Assembly: GCA_029857925.1 (NCBI GenBank)
Contig: JAOUGF010000082.1
Coordinates: forward strand, 1-7,933
Direction of reading: 5' to 3'
DNA from: Gammaproteobacteria bacterium
GTDB taxonomy: Bacteria > Pseudomonadota > Gammaproteobacteria > S012-40
Length of the DNA: 7,933 bases
The position numbers were made by a program, and so were the translations under genes. This document shows, in pieces, positions 1 through 6,335 of the stretch; within the stretch, counting starts at the first letter, position 1; every line of letters begins with the position of its first letter. A model generated the notes under the pieces. That model did no database searches and had not been told where the DNA came from. It saw only the letters and a program-made list of their open reading frames with translations.

Positions 1-2
1 TA

Positions 3-692
3 GGGCCTAAGCACTTTGACTATGAGATAAAGGCAGGAGATTCGCTTTCTTCCGTCGCTAAGCGCTTTCTAGGTGATCCACTGCGTTTTCATATATTAGC
101 CAAATATAACGCTGTGGACAATCCCAGCCGTCTAAGTGTCGGGCAGAGGATTAAGGTCCCGGGCGAGCAGCGCTTGGTGGAAACGGCGGCTGCGGAACCT
201 AAAGAACCTAAGGTACGCGCACCCCAAACTCAGTTGAGTTCAAGCCAAACCTTGGCCAAGGCGAAACGATTGGCGGATGAAGGTAAATATAGCAAGGCGG
301 CTGAACTAATAGAGAACGAACTGGAAAACGGCGAGTTAGATGATGAGGCACCCTTCCAAGATGCGTTGGTGACAATTTATATCAAACACTCTGACGTGTT
401 GAGACGTGAGAATAAGGTCACTGCGGCACAAAAAGTCTTGCAGAAGGCCGCTATTTTGCAGCCTACCAACACTAAAGTCGCTGCAAAATTAGATGCGATG
501 AAAGGGCAGGTCGCGGATGTCGACAAGCTCTATAAAGATGCGTATTCTGCCTATCGCCGTCAGCAGTTAGACGACGCCATTAAGGGGTTTGATAGGGTAT
601 TGGAGATCGATCCCCATCACGAGCTTGCTAAACTTTACCGTGCACGCGCGGCTGAGCTTAAGGATAGGTTGAACGTCTTCGTGAAGGAATAG
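3..692 (+). CDS. LysM domain / TPR-like repeat protein, 3' part (5' end outside window)
   Basis: The reading frame is open from the left edge, so this is the C-terminal 229 residues of a longer protein; a GTG at 114 is in frame but falls inside a domain and is not the start. Visible residues about 7-54 form a LysM module: Y-E-I-K-A-G-D-S-L near its beginning, a middle with L-x-x-Y-N, and an ending of L-x-V-G-Q-R-I-K-V-P. LysM modules bind N-acetylglucosamine polymers such as peptidoglycan. A short Glu/Lys/Pro-rich linker follows, then helical TPR-like units at about 84-107, 120-153 and 176-205, the last with the TPR-typical A-Y-x-x-x-Q-x-D-A-I-x-x-F-x-x-x-L-E-I-D-P pattern. The combination suggests a cell-envelope protein that anchors to peptidoglycan and uses TPRs for protein contacts. 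A signal peptide or lipobox would lie upstream and cannot be seen. It converges on hpnE with a 20-bp gap. The specific function is unknown. Confidence 0.85.
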   Translation, partial: GPKHFDYEIKAGDSLSSVAKRFLGDPLRFHILAKYNAVDNPSRLSVGQRIKVPGEQRLVETAAAEPKEPKVRAPQTQLSSSQTLAKAKRLADEGKYSKAAELIENELENGELDDEAPFQDALVTIYIKHSDVLRRENKVTAAQKVLQKAAILQPTNTKVAAKLDAMKGQVADVDKLYKDAYSAYRRQQLDDAIKGFDRVLEIDPHHELAKLYRARAAELKDRLNVFVKE

Positions 693-698
693 AGATAG

Positions 699-760
699 GG
701 CGCGGTTTGTAGTTATTGAACGCTGATTTGCGCGGCGTTATAGCCGCTGATAACCGCGCC
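699..760. repeat. Nested inverted repeat at convergent gene ends (possible bidirectional terminator)
   Basis: GGCGCGGTT at 699-707 is matched perfectly by its reverse complement AACCGCGCC at 752-760. Inside the 44-nt loop is a second perfect 5-bp hairpin (GCGGC 732-736, GCCGC 743-747, loop GTTATA). The structure covers the intergenic gap and the last codons of hpnE, and begins 6 bp past the stop of the LysM gene. The location suits transcription termination or 3'-end protection for both converging transcripts. No U-rich tract follows on either side, so a classical intrinsic terminator is not shown. Confidence 0.4.
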
Positions 761-2014
761 TTCCAAAGTGGCGGGATAACCTGTATCTACATAATCACCC
801 GCGAGCAGTAGCCCACCTATTGGCGTTTTAGTGCTTGGACGCAACGCTTGCACCTCAGGTGTACACAAGAATGTAGCGCGTTTCTCGCGTACCACTTGTA
901 TAGAAATTGCCGGTGGCAGATGAGGGAACACCTGCGCCAGCTCTTTTGCGACATGCGCCCCCAGCGTGAGATTGGTTTGGTCACGTAACGGTGACGCAGC
1001 GCTAATAACCACCGCAAATGTACCGTCATCACCACTGCAAGCACGATCAAATACCCACTGCGTCGTCCCGCCCAATACGCCCAACATCGGCATACCAAGG
1101 GTAACGCCTGGCCCATAGCTGAGGTATACCGTTACTATGGGCTCGTAGGGGATCATGCTGAGCTTAGATGCCAGTTCATCGAGCATCGGGTGGCCACGGA
1201 GCAGGCTTGCCGTGACGTGGGGTGGCGTTGCAAGTACTACGCGCTGTGCTGGGTAGAATTGGTTGTCAGACGTGGTTACGCCTTGCACCACATCGTCCTC
1301 GATTTTTAACGCTACGACGCGAGTATTGGGGTATATGGACACCTCTTGCGCCAACAAATAATCGGTTGCAGGTGCAACGAACCAATCCCCTATCGTGCAC
1401 CTAGGTACGAGTAAATGGCTGTCTTTGTTACGGCGGGTAAAGGTGTCGCGCAATACACGTAAAAACACCTGGGCAGATGCCGAAGCGATCGGGGTATTGA
1501 GCGTGGCAATGCACAAGGGTTCCCACAGCGCACGCACTAAGGCGGGAGGTTGTGCATATTGATTTAAAATGTCCGCGACACTGCAGTGTGGGTCACAAAC
1601 AAAGCGACGCCAGCTAAGTCGCGCACAAAATTTTAACGCGGCCAATTTTTCCTGTGCCGTAAAGCCTTGTCCGCGCACCAACGCAATCAGCAGGTGTATT
1701 GGTGCAGGAAGGTGGGGGGCTTTAAGTGTGCGTGTCATCCCCTCTAAGTCGAATAGCGTAAAGCTTAACGCTTGACGATCAAAAATCTCGCGTTCGTCTA
1801 CACCTAATATTTGTAAATAGTACAAATATCGATGATATGCCCCAATCACCAAGTGTTGGCCGTTATCTAAAATTCGGCCACCGAGCTTGATAACGCGGGC
1901 GCGACCACCGAGTTGCGGCGCAGATTCGAGCAGCGTGACCGCCCGAGGCTGGTGGGAGAGGCTAATGGCAGCCGCAAGGCCTGCCCAGCCGCCGCCGACC
2001 ACCACGACGGTCAT
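713..2014 (-). CDS. hpnE: Hydroxysqualene dehydroxylase HpnE (squalene-associated FAD-dependent desaturase)
   Basis: This 433-residue protein is of usual length for HpnE, the flavoprotein that reduces hydroxysqualene to squalene in the last step of the HpnCDE pathway. The N-terminus carries the Rossmann FAD-binding motif V-V-V-V-G-G-G-W-A-G-L-A-A-A (G7-G12), with an acidic strand end at E30 and the G-G-R-A-R segment at 36-40. Next comes the HpnE-like D-N-G-Q-H-L-x-I-G-A-Y stretch (50-60). The C-terminus has the second flavin-contact motif of the amine-oxidase/phytoene-desaturase superfamily, L-L-L-A-G-D-Y followed by T-G-Y-P-A-T-L-E-G-A-V-x-S-G (about 402-425). The start ATG overlaps the hpnD stop in an ATGA (2011-2014) and has no good Shine-Dalgarno sequence, so translation is probably coupled to hpnD. 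Alternatives within the superfamily (carotenoid desaturases) are less likely given the hpnC and hpnD neighbours. Confidence 0.93.
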   Translation of the reverse strand: MTVVVVGGGWAGLAAAISLSHQPRAVTLLESAPQLGGRARVIKLGGRILDNGQHLVIGAYHRYLYYLQILGVDEREIFDRQALSFTLFDLEGMTRTLKAPHLPAPIHLLIALVRGQGFTAQEKLAALKFCARLSWRRFVCDPHCSVADILNQYAQPPALVRALWEPLCIATLNTPIASASAQVFLRVLRDTFTRRNKDSHLLVPRCTIGDWFVAPATDYLLAQEVSIYPNTRVVALKIEDDVVQGVTTSDNQFYPAQRVVLATPPHVTASLLRGHPMLDELASKLSMIPYEPIVTVYLSYGPGVTLGMPMLGVLGGTTQWVFDRACSGDDGTFAVVISAASPLRDQTNLTLGAHVAKELAQVFPHLPPAISIQVVREKRATFLCTPEVQALRPSTKTPIGGLLLAGDYVDTGYPATLEGAVISGYNAAQISVQ

Positions 2015-2889
2015 GCCGCAACTGGGTTTAGGCGACGCTGTTTTTTCTCACGTCGCGCAGTGGTCCAGGCGATCCATAACTTACGCAGCGGTGTCAGCGA
2101 AATGCGATGTTCCAGTACACGATATTGGTCCACCTCAATCTCTTGCAAGGTTGCAAGATAGATTTCTGCCATTATTATTCCACTGCGTTGTGTATGACGG
2201 TCTTCTATAGGTAAATGTTTGAACGCACGTTGATAATATTCACGCGCACGTTGCGCCTGAAATTTAAAGAGTTCCGCCGCGGCGGGACTGGTGCGCGTTT
2301 CACGCAGTGCTTCGGGCTTAACGCCGAATTTCGCAAGTTCGTCCAGCGGGATATACACACGACCACGCATGGCGTCTTCATGTACGTCACGTAAAATGTT
2401 GGTAAGTTGAAAGGCCATGCCGAGATCTTGTGCGTAGCGCAACGTTTGGGAGTTTTGAAAACCAAAAATCTCTGCGGAAAGCAAGCCTACGACGCTGGCA
2501 ACGCGATAGCAATATTGCGACAGCTCATTGAAAGTCGGGTAGGCGTCGTAATCCAAATCCATCTGCATACCGTTAATAATCTCGTGGAAATGTCCTTGCG
2601 CGAGGCGAAATCGCGTCAACGAGACCAGTAACGCGCAAGTGACCGGGTGCGTGGGGGTATGGGCAAACAATCGATCGACCTCGGCCCGCCACCAGTCAAG
2701 TTTTTGTCGGGCAATGACGACATCCGTGCATTCGTCTACGGCATCATCGACCTCACGGCAAAACGCGTATAACGCAGTAATTGCTTGTCGGCGCTCGTCC
2801 GGGAGAAAGCGAAAACTGTAATAAAAGCTAGAACCGCTACGCGCGGCCCGCTGTTGGCAATAGTCATCTGGGCTCATAAGAACATGCAT
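2011..2889 (-). CDS. hpnD: Presqualene diphosphate synthase HpnD
   Basis: This is a trans-isoprenyl diphosphate synthase (squalene/phytoene synthase family) that condenses two farnesyl diphosphates into presqualene diphosphate. Of its 292 residues, the typical HpnD opening M-S-P-D-x-Y-C-Q-Q begins at residue 5. The first aspartate-rich motif is R-E-V-D-D-A-V-D-E (D48, D49, D52) and the second is N-I-L-R-D-V-H-E-D (D168, D172), followed by R-G-R-V-Y-I-P; both bind Mg-diphosphate. The C-terminus is Lys/Arg-rich. The first ATG (2889) has a TAAGGA ribosome-binding site 9 nt upstream, while the second (2877) matches where HpnD proteins usually start; 2889 is given because of the ribosome-binding site. 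The family also contains phytoene synthases, but the separate HpnC-type paralogue next door and HpnE downstream support the squalene assignment. Confidence 0.93.
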   Translation of the reverse strand: MHVLMSPDDYCQQRAARSGSSFYYSFRFLPDERRQAITALYAFCREVDDAVDECTDVVIARQKLDWWRAEVDRLFAHTPTHPVTCALLVSLTRFRLAQGHFHEIINGMQMDLDYDAYPTFNELSQYCYRVASVVGLLSAEIFGFQNSQTLRYAQDLGMAFQLTNILRDVHEDAMRGRVYIPLDELAKFGVKPEALRETRTSPAAAELFKFQAQRAREYYQRAFKHLPIEDRHTQRSGIIMAEIYLATLQEIEVDQYRVLEHRISLTPLRKLWIAWTTARREKKQRRLNPVAA

Positions 2890-2916
2890 TGTTGGCTGTC
2901 CTTAGCCGCTTGTCAA
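2888..2916 (-). promoter_or_regulatory. Candidate sigma-70 promoter for hpnD-hpnE
   Basis: On the minus strand there is a perfect -35 TTGACA (2916-2911), a 17-nt spacer and a -10 AACAAT (2893-2888, 4 of 6 consensus). It lies in the 141-bp gap between hpnC and hpnD. The predicted transcription start (about 2881) would be downstream of the ATG at 2889 and only a few bases before the second ATG at 2877, giving a nearly leaderless mRNA. This competes with the ribosome-binding site at 2899-2904, which would then be outside the transcript. The rest of the gap shows only a 5-bp hairpin (2989-3001). Confidence 0.35.
2899..2904 (-). promoter_or_regulatory. Shine-Dalgarno TAAGGA supporting the hpnD start at 2889
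   Basis: The minus strand reads TAAGGA at 2904-2899, with 9 nt to the ATG at 2889. This is a good match to the anti-Shine-Dalgarno and favours 2889 over 2877 as the start, on transcripts that read through from hpnC. Confidence 0.55.
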
Positions 2917-3030
2917 GGGAACCTCTAAAAATTCGATCAGGGGATACAGCGCTAGGCGGAAAGTGGCGAAAAAACGCAGTTTACACGTGGCCTCAAAGGC
3001 CTGACATATCTGAGCATTTTTCGACCCTTT

Positions 3031-3936
3031 TCAACGACGCGATGCGCTGATCAGCGAATTTTCAGAGGTTACCTCCAGTCGCCGCCAGCCCAGCGTAGCC
3101 GTATAACACATTGACATAACGCTACGTAGCCCTAGGCGCGGACGACTGTATAGGTCATTCCGTTGACGTTCCAATGCGTCTAGGATGGACAGCCCACCTG
3201 CAACAATGAAACGCAATTCCAAGCCGATACGCCCTTGTAATCGTCCGGCAAGGGGTGCGCCGCTCAACATTAGGTTGCGTGCGTACGTGATTTCTTCTTG
3301 TAACAGTCTGCGCATCGCAGTGTCATTTACTTGATTTTTAATGTATGACTCATCTATACCGATAGATTGCATTTGCTCAAGGGGTAAATATATCCGGTCA
3401 TTTTCATCGTAATCTTGGGCAACATCTTGTAAGAAGTTTATCAATTGTAAACTGGTGCAAATGGAATCACTCTGTTGCAAATCTTGTTCAGATGTGTGCC
3501 CAAATAAGTGTAATAAGATACGCCCCACGGGGTTTGCAGATCGGCGGCAATAATCCAGCACGTCTGCGCGCGTCGCATAGCGCTTGGTCGTGACATCTTG
3601 CGTGAACGCAGACAGTAAATCATGAAAATAATGCCACGGTATATCAAATTGTGTGACGATGGCGCGCAGCGCCACGAATAACGGCTGAGTTGCGGTTCCA
3701 TCTTCCGCCTGGCGTAATGCGTCTGCATAAATTTCCAACATATTCAGTCGTTGTTGCGGTGTCAGGTTCCCCTCATCGGCGAAATCGTCTGCCGTACGCG
3801 CAAAGGCATAGACTACCGCTACGGGTTTGCGCAGGTGGCGGGGCAATATCCACGACGCGACAGGAAAATTTTCATAGTGTCGACGTGCCAGGCGCAGGCT
3901 GGATAAATAGGCGTCTTCAACGGTGTTAAGAGGCAT
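3031..3936 (-). CDS. hpnC: Hydroxysqualene synthase HpnC (squalene synthase-like)
   Basis: This 301-residue member of the squalene/phytoene synthase family converts presqualene diphosphate to hydroxysqualene. The N-terminus contains H-Y-E-N-F-P-V-A-S-W-I-L-P (about 20-32), characteristic of HpnC. The first aspartate motif is R-T-A-D-D-F-A-D-E (D50, D51, D54), and the second is N-F-L-Q-D-V-A-Q-D-Y (D171, D175), followed by D-R-I-Y-L-P. Between them is Y-C-R-R-S-A-N-P-V-G (129-138). All catalytic metal-binding positions appear intact. The ATG lies inside the last codons of rmuC (11-bp overlap, 3926-3936) and has no clear Shine-Dalgarno sequence, so translational coupling with rmuC is likely. 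hpnD follows after 141 bp. The split from HpnD rests on the motif context, and the pairing of the two paralogues with hpnE makes the call secure. Confidence 0.92.
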   Translation of the reverse strand: MPLNTVEDAYLSSLRLARRHYENFPVASWILPRHLRKPVAVVYAFARTADDFADEGNLTPQQRLNMLEIYADALRQAEDGTATQPLFVALRAIVTQFDIPWHYFHDLLSAFTQDVTTKRYATRADVLDYCRRSANPVGRILLHLFGHTSEQDLQQSDSICTSLQLINFLQDVAQDYDENDRIYLPLEQMQSIGIDESYIKNQVNDTAMRRLLQEEITYARNLMLSGAPLAGRLQGRIGLELRFIVAGGLSILDALERQRNDLYSRPRLGLRSVMSMCYTATLGWRRLEVTSENSLISASRR

Positions 3937-5215
3937 CGGTCGCGGATTCTTCTACCACTATGGCACGTGGTTGTTGCGTGATGGGCTCGATGCGTTCTAA
4001 TGGTCGCTTGGCTTGCAGGCCCATTTCGACAAAGCGGCGGCCAGAGGGCAGCAAACGGCTATCGAATGAGGCGACCGCGTTGTTATAGTGCGTGACGGAC
4101 GTTTCCAAGCTACGACCGATTTTGCCAAGGTGTTCCGCAAAGGTGCCCAAGCGCTGGAATAAATCTTCACCCACTACACGCAATTGTTCCGCGTTTTCCG
4201 CCAAGGACTCCTGACGCCAGCCATATGCGATCGCTCGCAACAACGCAACCAAACTTGTTGGAGTGGCGAGTATCACGCGCATTTGCAGCGCGTCTTCTAA
4301 CAGCGCGCGATCGATATCCAATGCCGCCGCTAAAAACTGGTCTCCGGGGATAAACAAAATGACAAAATCCGGCGTATTGCTAAATTGCTTCCAATAGGAT
4401 TTCGCCGCAAGTTCGCGCACACGTTCGCGTACCTTGCGCGCATGGTGCTGCAATTCCGCAGTGCGCGTAATATCATCTTTTGCCTCTATCGCCGAGAGAT
4501 AGGCGTCCAGTGGCGTTTTAACATCAACTATGATCTGTCGGTTACCGGGTAGGCGTATGATCATGTCGGGACGCAGGGTTTGTTCTTCATTGCGCACACT
4601 TTCCTGCGTCACAAAATCGCAGTGTTCTAGCATGCCCGCAAGTTCCACCAGGCGTCGCAATGTCAATTCACCCCACTGACCGCGTATTTCCGGTCGGCGT
4701 AGCGCCTGCACGAGATTGCGAGTCTCATCACGCAATGCCTGTTGTGATAATGACATAGATTCCAGTTGTTTGTGCAGCGCACCGTATGCCTCTTTACGAT
4801 CTTTTTCGATATGCGTCATTTGTTGTTCGGTCTTGTTGAGCGCTTCACGTATAGGTTTAATCATAGCCTCAATGGCCTGTTCACGCTTGCCCAAATCACC
4901 TTGCGCTTGTATATGCAATTGTTTGAGATTTTCCGCAGCCAATCGTAAAAATTCTTCATTATTTCGGCTCAATGCTTGGCTGGAAAGGGCGGTGAAGGTG
5001 TTGGTAAGTTGCTGCTGCACCTGTTCTATGGCCGCAGCCTTCTGCTGGTATGAATTACGTTCGTTTTCCAACGTGGTACGCAGCATGACCAGTTCATCAC
5101 GCTGAGCTACATTGGCTTTTTGGTTGCGCAAAGTGACCACCAAGGCGCCGACCGCCATGCCGATGAGCATCGCGACGCTAAAAACCAGTATAAACGTATA
5201 ATATAGAGATTCCAT
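3926..5215 (-). CDS. rmuC: DNA recombination protein RmuC
   Basis: This is a 429-residue RmuC-family protein. E. coli RmuC limits recombination at inverted repeats and is thought to be a nuclease, but its biochemical role is not settled. Residues about 6-28 form one hydrophobic N-terminal membrane segment. Residues about 32-170 are Gln/Glu/Lys-rich and predicted coiled coil. The conserved RmuC core begins at R-G-Q-W-G-E-L (178-184) and includes R-P-D-M-I-I-R-L-P (P216, D217) and I-I-V-D-V-K-T-P-L-D-A-Y (D231, K233). The last two pieces fit a PD-(D/E)XK nuclease-like layout. Near residue 290 it has F-I-P-G-D-Q-F-L-A-A-A. An AAAGG sequence lies about 4 nt before the ATG, a short but usable spacing. 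The stop codon sits within the start of hpnC, an unusual partner for a DNA-maintenance gene. Confidence 0.93.
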   Translation of the reverse strand: MESLYYTFILVFSVAMLIGMAVGALVVTLRNQKANVAQRDELVMLRTTLENERNSYQQKAAAIEQVQQQLTNTFTALSSQALSRNNEEFLRLAAENLKQLHIQAQGDLGKREQAIEAMIKPIREALNKTEQQMTHIEKDRKEAYGALHKQLESMSLSQQALRDETRNLVQALRRPEIRGQWGELTLRRLVELAGMLEHCDFVTQESVRNEEQTLRPDMIIRLPGNRQIIVDVKTPLDAYLSAIEAKDDITRTAELQHHARKVRERVRELAAKSYWKQFSNTPDFVILFIPGDQFLAAALDIDRALLEDALQMRVILATPTSLVALLRAIAYGWRQESLAENAEQLRVVGEDLFQRLGTFAEHLGKIGRSLETSVTHYNNAVASFDSRLLPSGRRFVEMGLQAKRPLERIEPITQQPRAIVVEESATDAS

Positions 5216-5247
5216 AAAACCTTTAAAAAATTGTGAAACTCAATTTG

Positions 5248-5276
5248 ATTAAATGGTTGAAAGTGTTGAGGGACAA
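5248..5276 (-). promoter_or_regulatory. Candidate sigma-70 promoter for rmuC-hpnC
   Basis: On the minus strand a -35 TTGTCC (5276-5271, 4 of 6) is followed after exactly 17 nt by a -10 TTTAAT (5253-5248, 5 of 6). The predicted start near 5241 gives a leader of about 25 nt to the rmuC ATG. The rest of the 202-bp gap to the MAPEG gene shows no recognisable gene. Confidence 0.45.
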
Positions 5277-5417
5277 CTGCGTGGTGAGGCACGTATCGGC
5301 TATTGTAACGGGTTGCGTCAGGGATTGCACCTGTGGGTAGGACTGGGCGCAACACCATTGTCGACCGCACCTAAAAGGTGTAGATGCGTACCACGACCAT
5401 AGGTATCCCCGCTGCTT

Positions 5418-5816
5418 TTAACTTGATGTCGCAGCCAAAGCCAAAAGTAAAACGGCAAGGGATAAGATACAAATCCAACTGACGAAGATACCCGACAATC
5501 GACCGAAAGAAAGCCCCGGATGGAGGCTCATGCCGTACGCGTGGAGCAGCCGCGCGACCAAAAATAGGCTACCGGTAAAATGCAATATAATTGACGAACC
5601 GCCGTTGTACTCAAAAACTGCGAATAAAATCAAAAAAATCGGAATATTATCGACTGCGTTTTCATGCGCCGCCTTGAGTCGTATAAGGGTGTGATTTTTC
5701 CCGTCACCCACGCCAACTTTTTCTTTTTTTCGAGTGATTGCCACACGGTATGCTAACACCACAAGTAATATTGCTAGTGTCGCGGCGTATATCGTGGTGA
5801 TGTGTAACGTCTGCAT
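5418..5816 (-). CDS. MAPEG-family integral membrane protein
   Basis: This 132-residue protein is of typical size for bacterial MAPEG (membrane-associated proteins in eicosanoid and glutathione metabolism) members, with about four hydrophobic segments: roughly 6-26, 57-70, 75-92 and 108-128. After the first helix it has the family pattern R-x-x-x-K-V-G-V-G-D-G, then a segment L-K-A-A-H-E-N-A-V-D-N-I-P that corresponds to the usual R-A-H-x-N-x-x-E-x-x-P. The usual Glu appears as Asp (D56) here, and Arg is replaced by Lys. Bacterial members are mostly uncharacterised; some MAPEG proteins are glutathione transferases, but no activity can be assigned from sequence. AAGGA (5827-5823) lies 6 nt before the ATG, which supports the start. 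It is the first gene of the minus-strand block, 202 bp before rmuC. Confidence 0.85.
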   Translation of the reverse strand: MQTLHITTIYAATLAILLVVLAYRVAITRKKEKVGVGDGKNHTLIRLKAAHENAVDNIPIFLILFAVFEYNGGSSIILHFTGSLFLVARLLHAYGMSLHPGLSFGRLSGIFVSWICILSLAVLLLALAATSS

Positions 5817-5870
5817 ACGGCATCCTTAAAGTTGCAGGTGAGATCAAACGACGCATAGATTTCCTGGCGA

Positions 5871-5879
5871 ATTATAGCA
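5871..5879 (-). promoter_or_regulatory. Extended -10 promoter upstream of the MAPEG gene
   Basis: The minus strand reads TGCTATAAT (5879-5871), a full consensus extended -10 element (TGn plus TATAAT). Such promoters do not need a good -35, and none is visible at 16-18 bp. The predicted transcription start near 5864 leaves a leader of about 48 nt that contains the AAGGA ribosome-binding site. Confidence 0.6.
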
Positions 5880-6225
5880 GAGCGGCGTATCGCATGCTCT
5901 ATGCACCAAAGGGAATTCGGAGCGAATCGGCGTTGGTATGGTGAAACCTGATGTCGCGAGTGGATACGGTGTGGTGTTTTTTCGGTACCGCCACGGCAGG
6001 GCTAAAGGTGAGTTGCATATTCCAGCATTAACGCACTAGCAAGCATCTTTTACGTAACATCTAGAAAACCGCTATACCGATGGCCTCCGGATTCAAAGGG
6101 GGTAACCTCGGGTAATAGGGTGACGGAAAGCGAAGGTGTTTAATCAAAAGAGATATACAATCCACCCCATTCATGAATATTTCTACCACGCATGGTACCA
6201 GAGCGAGTGCTATCTCTTTGAATAT

Positions 6226-6256
6226 TAACTACGTTATTCTAACGTTTCAAGCGTTA
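6226..6256. repeat. Operator-like tandem inverted repeats upstream of hemN
   Basis: Two short dyads lie back to back: TAAC-3 nt-GTTA (6226-6236) and TAACG-7 nt-CGTTA (6240-6244 and 6252-6256). Their half-sites are similar (ACGTTA, CGTTA), and they end 42 bp before the hemN -10. They could be a regulator-binding site. The stems are short and the sequence is AT-rich, so chance is not excluded. It is not an FNR consensus site. Confidence 0.3.
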
Positions 6257-6298
6257 AAGTGCATCACAGCGCCCTGGCCCCCGCCCCCCCAACAGCGC

Positions 6299-6304
6299 TA
6301 TAAT
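6299..6304 (+). promoter_or_regulatory. Candidate -10 box (TATAAT) for hemN-aroC
   Basis: A perfect TATAAT lies 16 bp before the first possible hemN ATG (6321) and 31 bp before the preferred one (6336). The -35 position is occupied by GC-rich sequence (TGGCCC at 18-bp spacing is the best, 3 of 6) and by a C5-G-C7 tract (6278-6290), so the promoter is either activator-dependent or weak. The predicted start is near 6311. Confidence 0.5.
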
Positions 6305-6335
6305 ACCCCCTCAGTCTTTCATGGTGCCCTGGGCT

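Larger units (their letters stand above)
5817..6320. other. Long divergent intergenic region between MAPEG gene and hemN
   Basis: These 504 bases separate two divergent genes. They hold an extended -10 on the minus strand (5879-5871), a TATAAT on the plus strand (6299-6304), inverted repeats at 6226-6256, and a C-rich tract (6278-6290). Two 8-bp palindromes with the same GGTACC core lie at 5983-5990 and 6193-6200. A 33-codon plus-strand reading frame (5938-6039, ATG to TAG) has only a distant GGAG (15 nt upstream) and no recognisable motif; I do not call it a gene. No tRNA, riboswitch or protein remnant was recognised. Confidence 0.6.

Noticed and set aside
1887..2210. Plus-strand reading frame antisense to hpnE/hpnD
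   Set aside because: Composition and position are those of an antisense shadow of two strongly supported genes.
5107..5370. An 87-codon minus-strand reading frame spanning the rmuC 5' end and upstream gap
   Set aside because: More than a third of it is an alternate frame of rmuC, and the remainder covers the predicted rmuC promoter; no domain recognised.
5368..5380. CACCT-AAA-AGGTG hairpin downstream of the MAPEG gene
   Set aside because: Only five base pairs and no U-tract follows on the minus strand, so it is not a credible intrinsic terminator.
6060..6120. tRNA-like T-arm sequence (TTTGAATCC on the minus strand)
   Set aside because: The flanking bases do not pair as a T stem and no acceptor, D or anticodon arm can be built around it.
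6131..6147. Possible FNR box (ATCAA half-site) upstream of hemN
   Set aside because: The partner half-site reads AGGTG instead of TTGAT, so the dyad is absent.
6258..6335. Extended N-terminus for HemN from an upstream start
   Set aside because: The frame is open back to 6258 but holds no ATG, GTG or TTG before 6321, and family alignment favours 6336.
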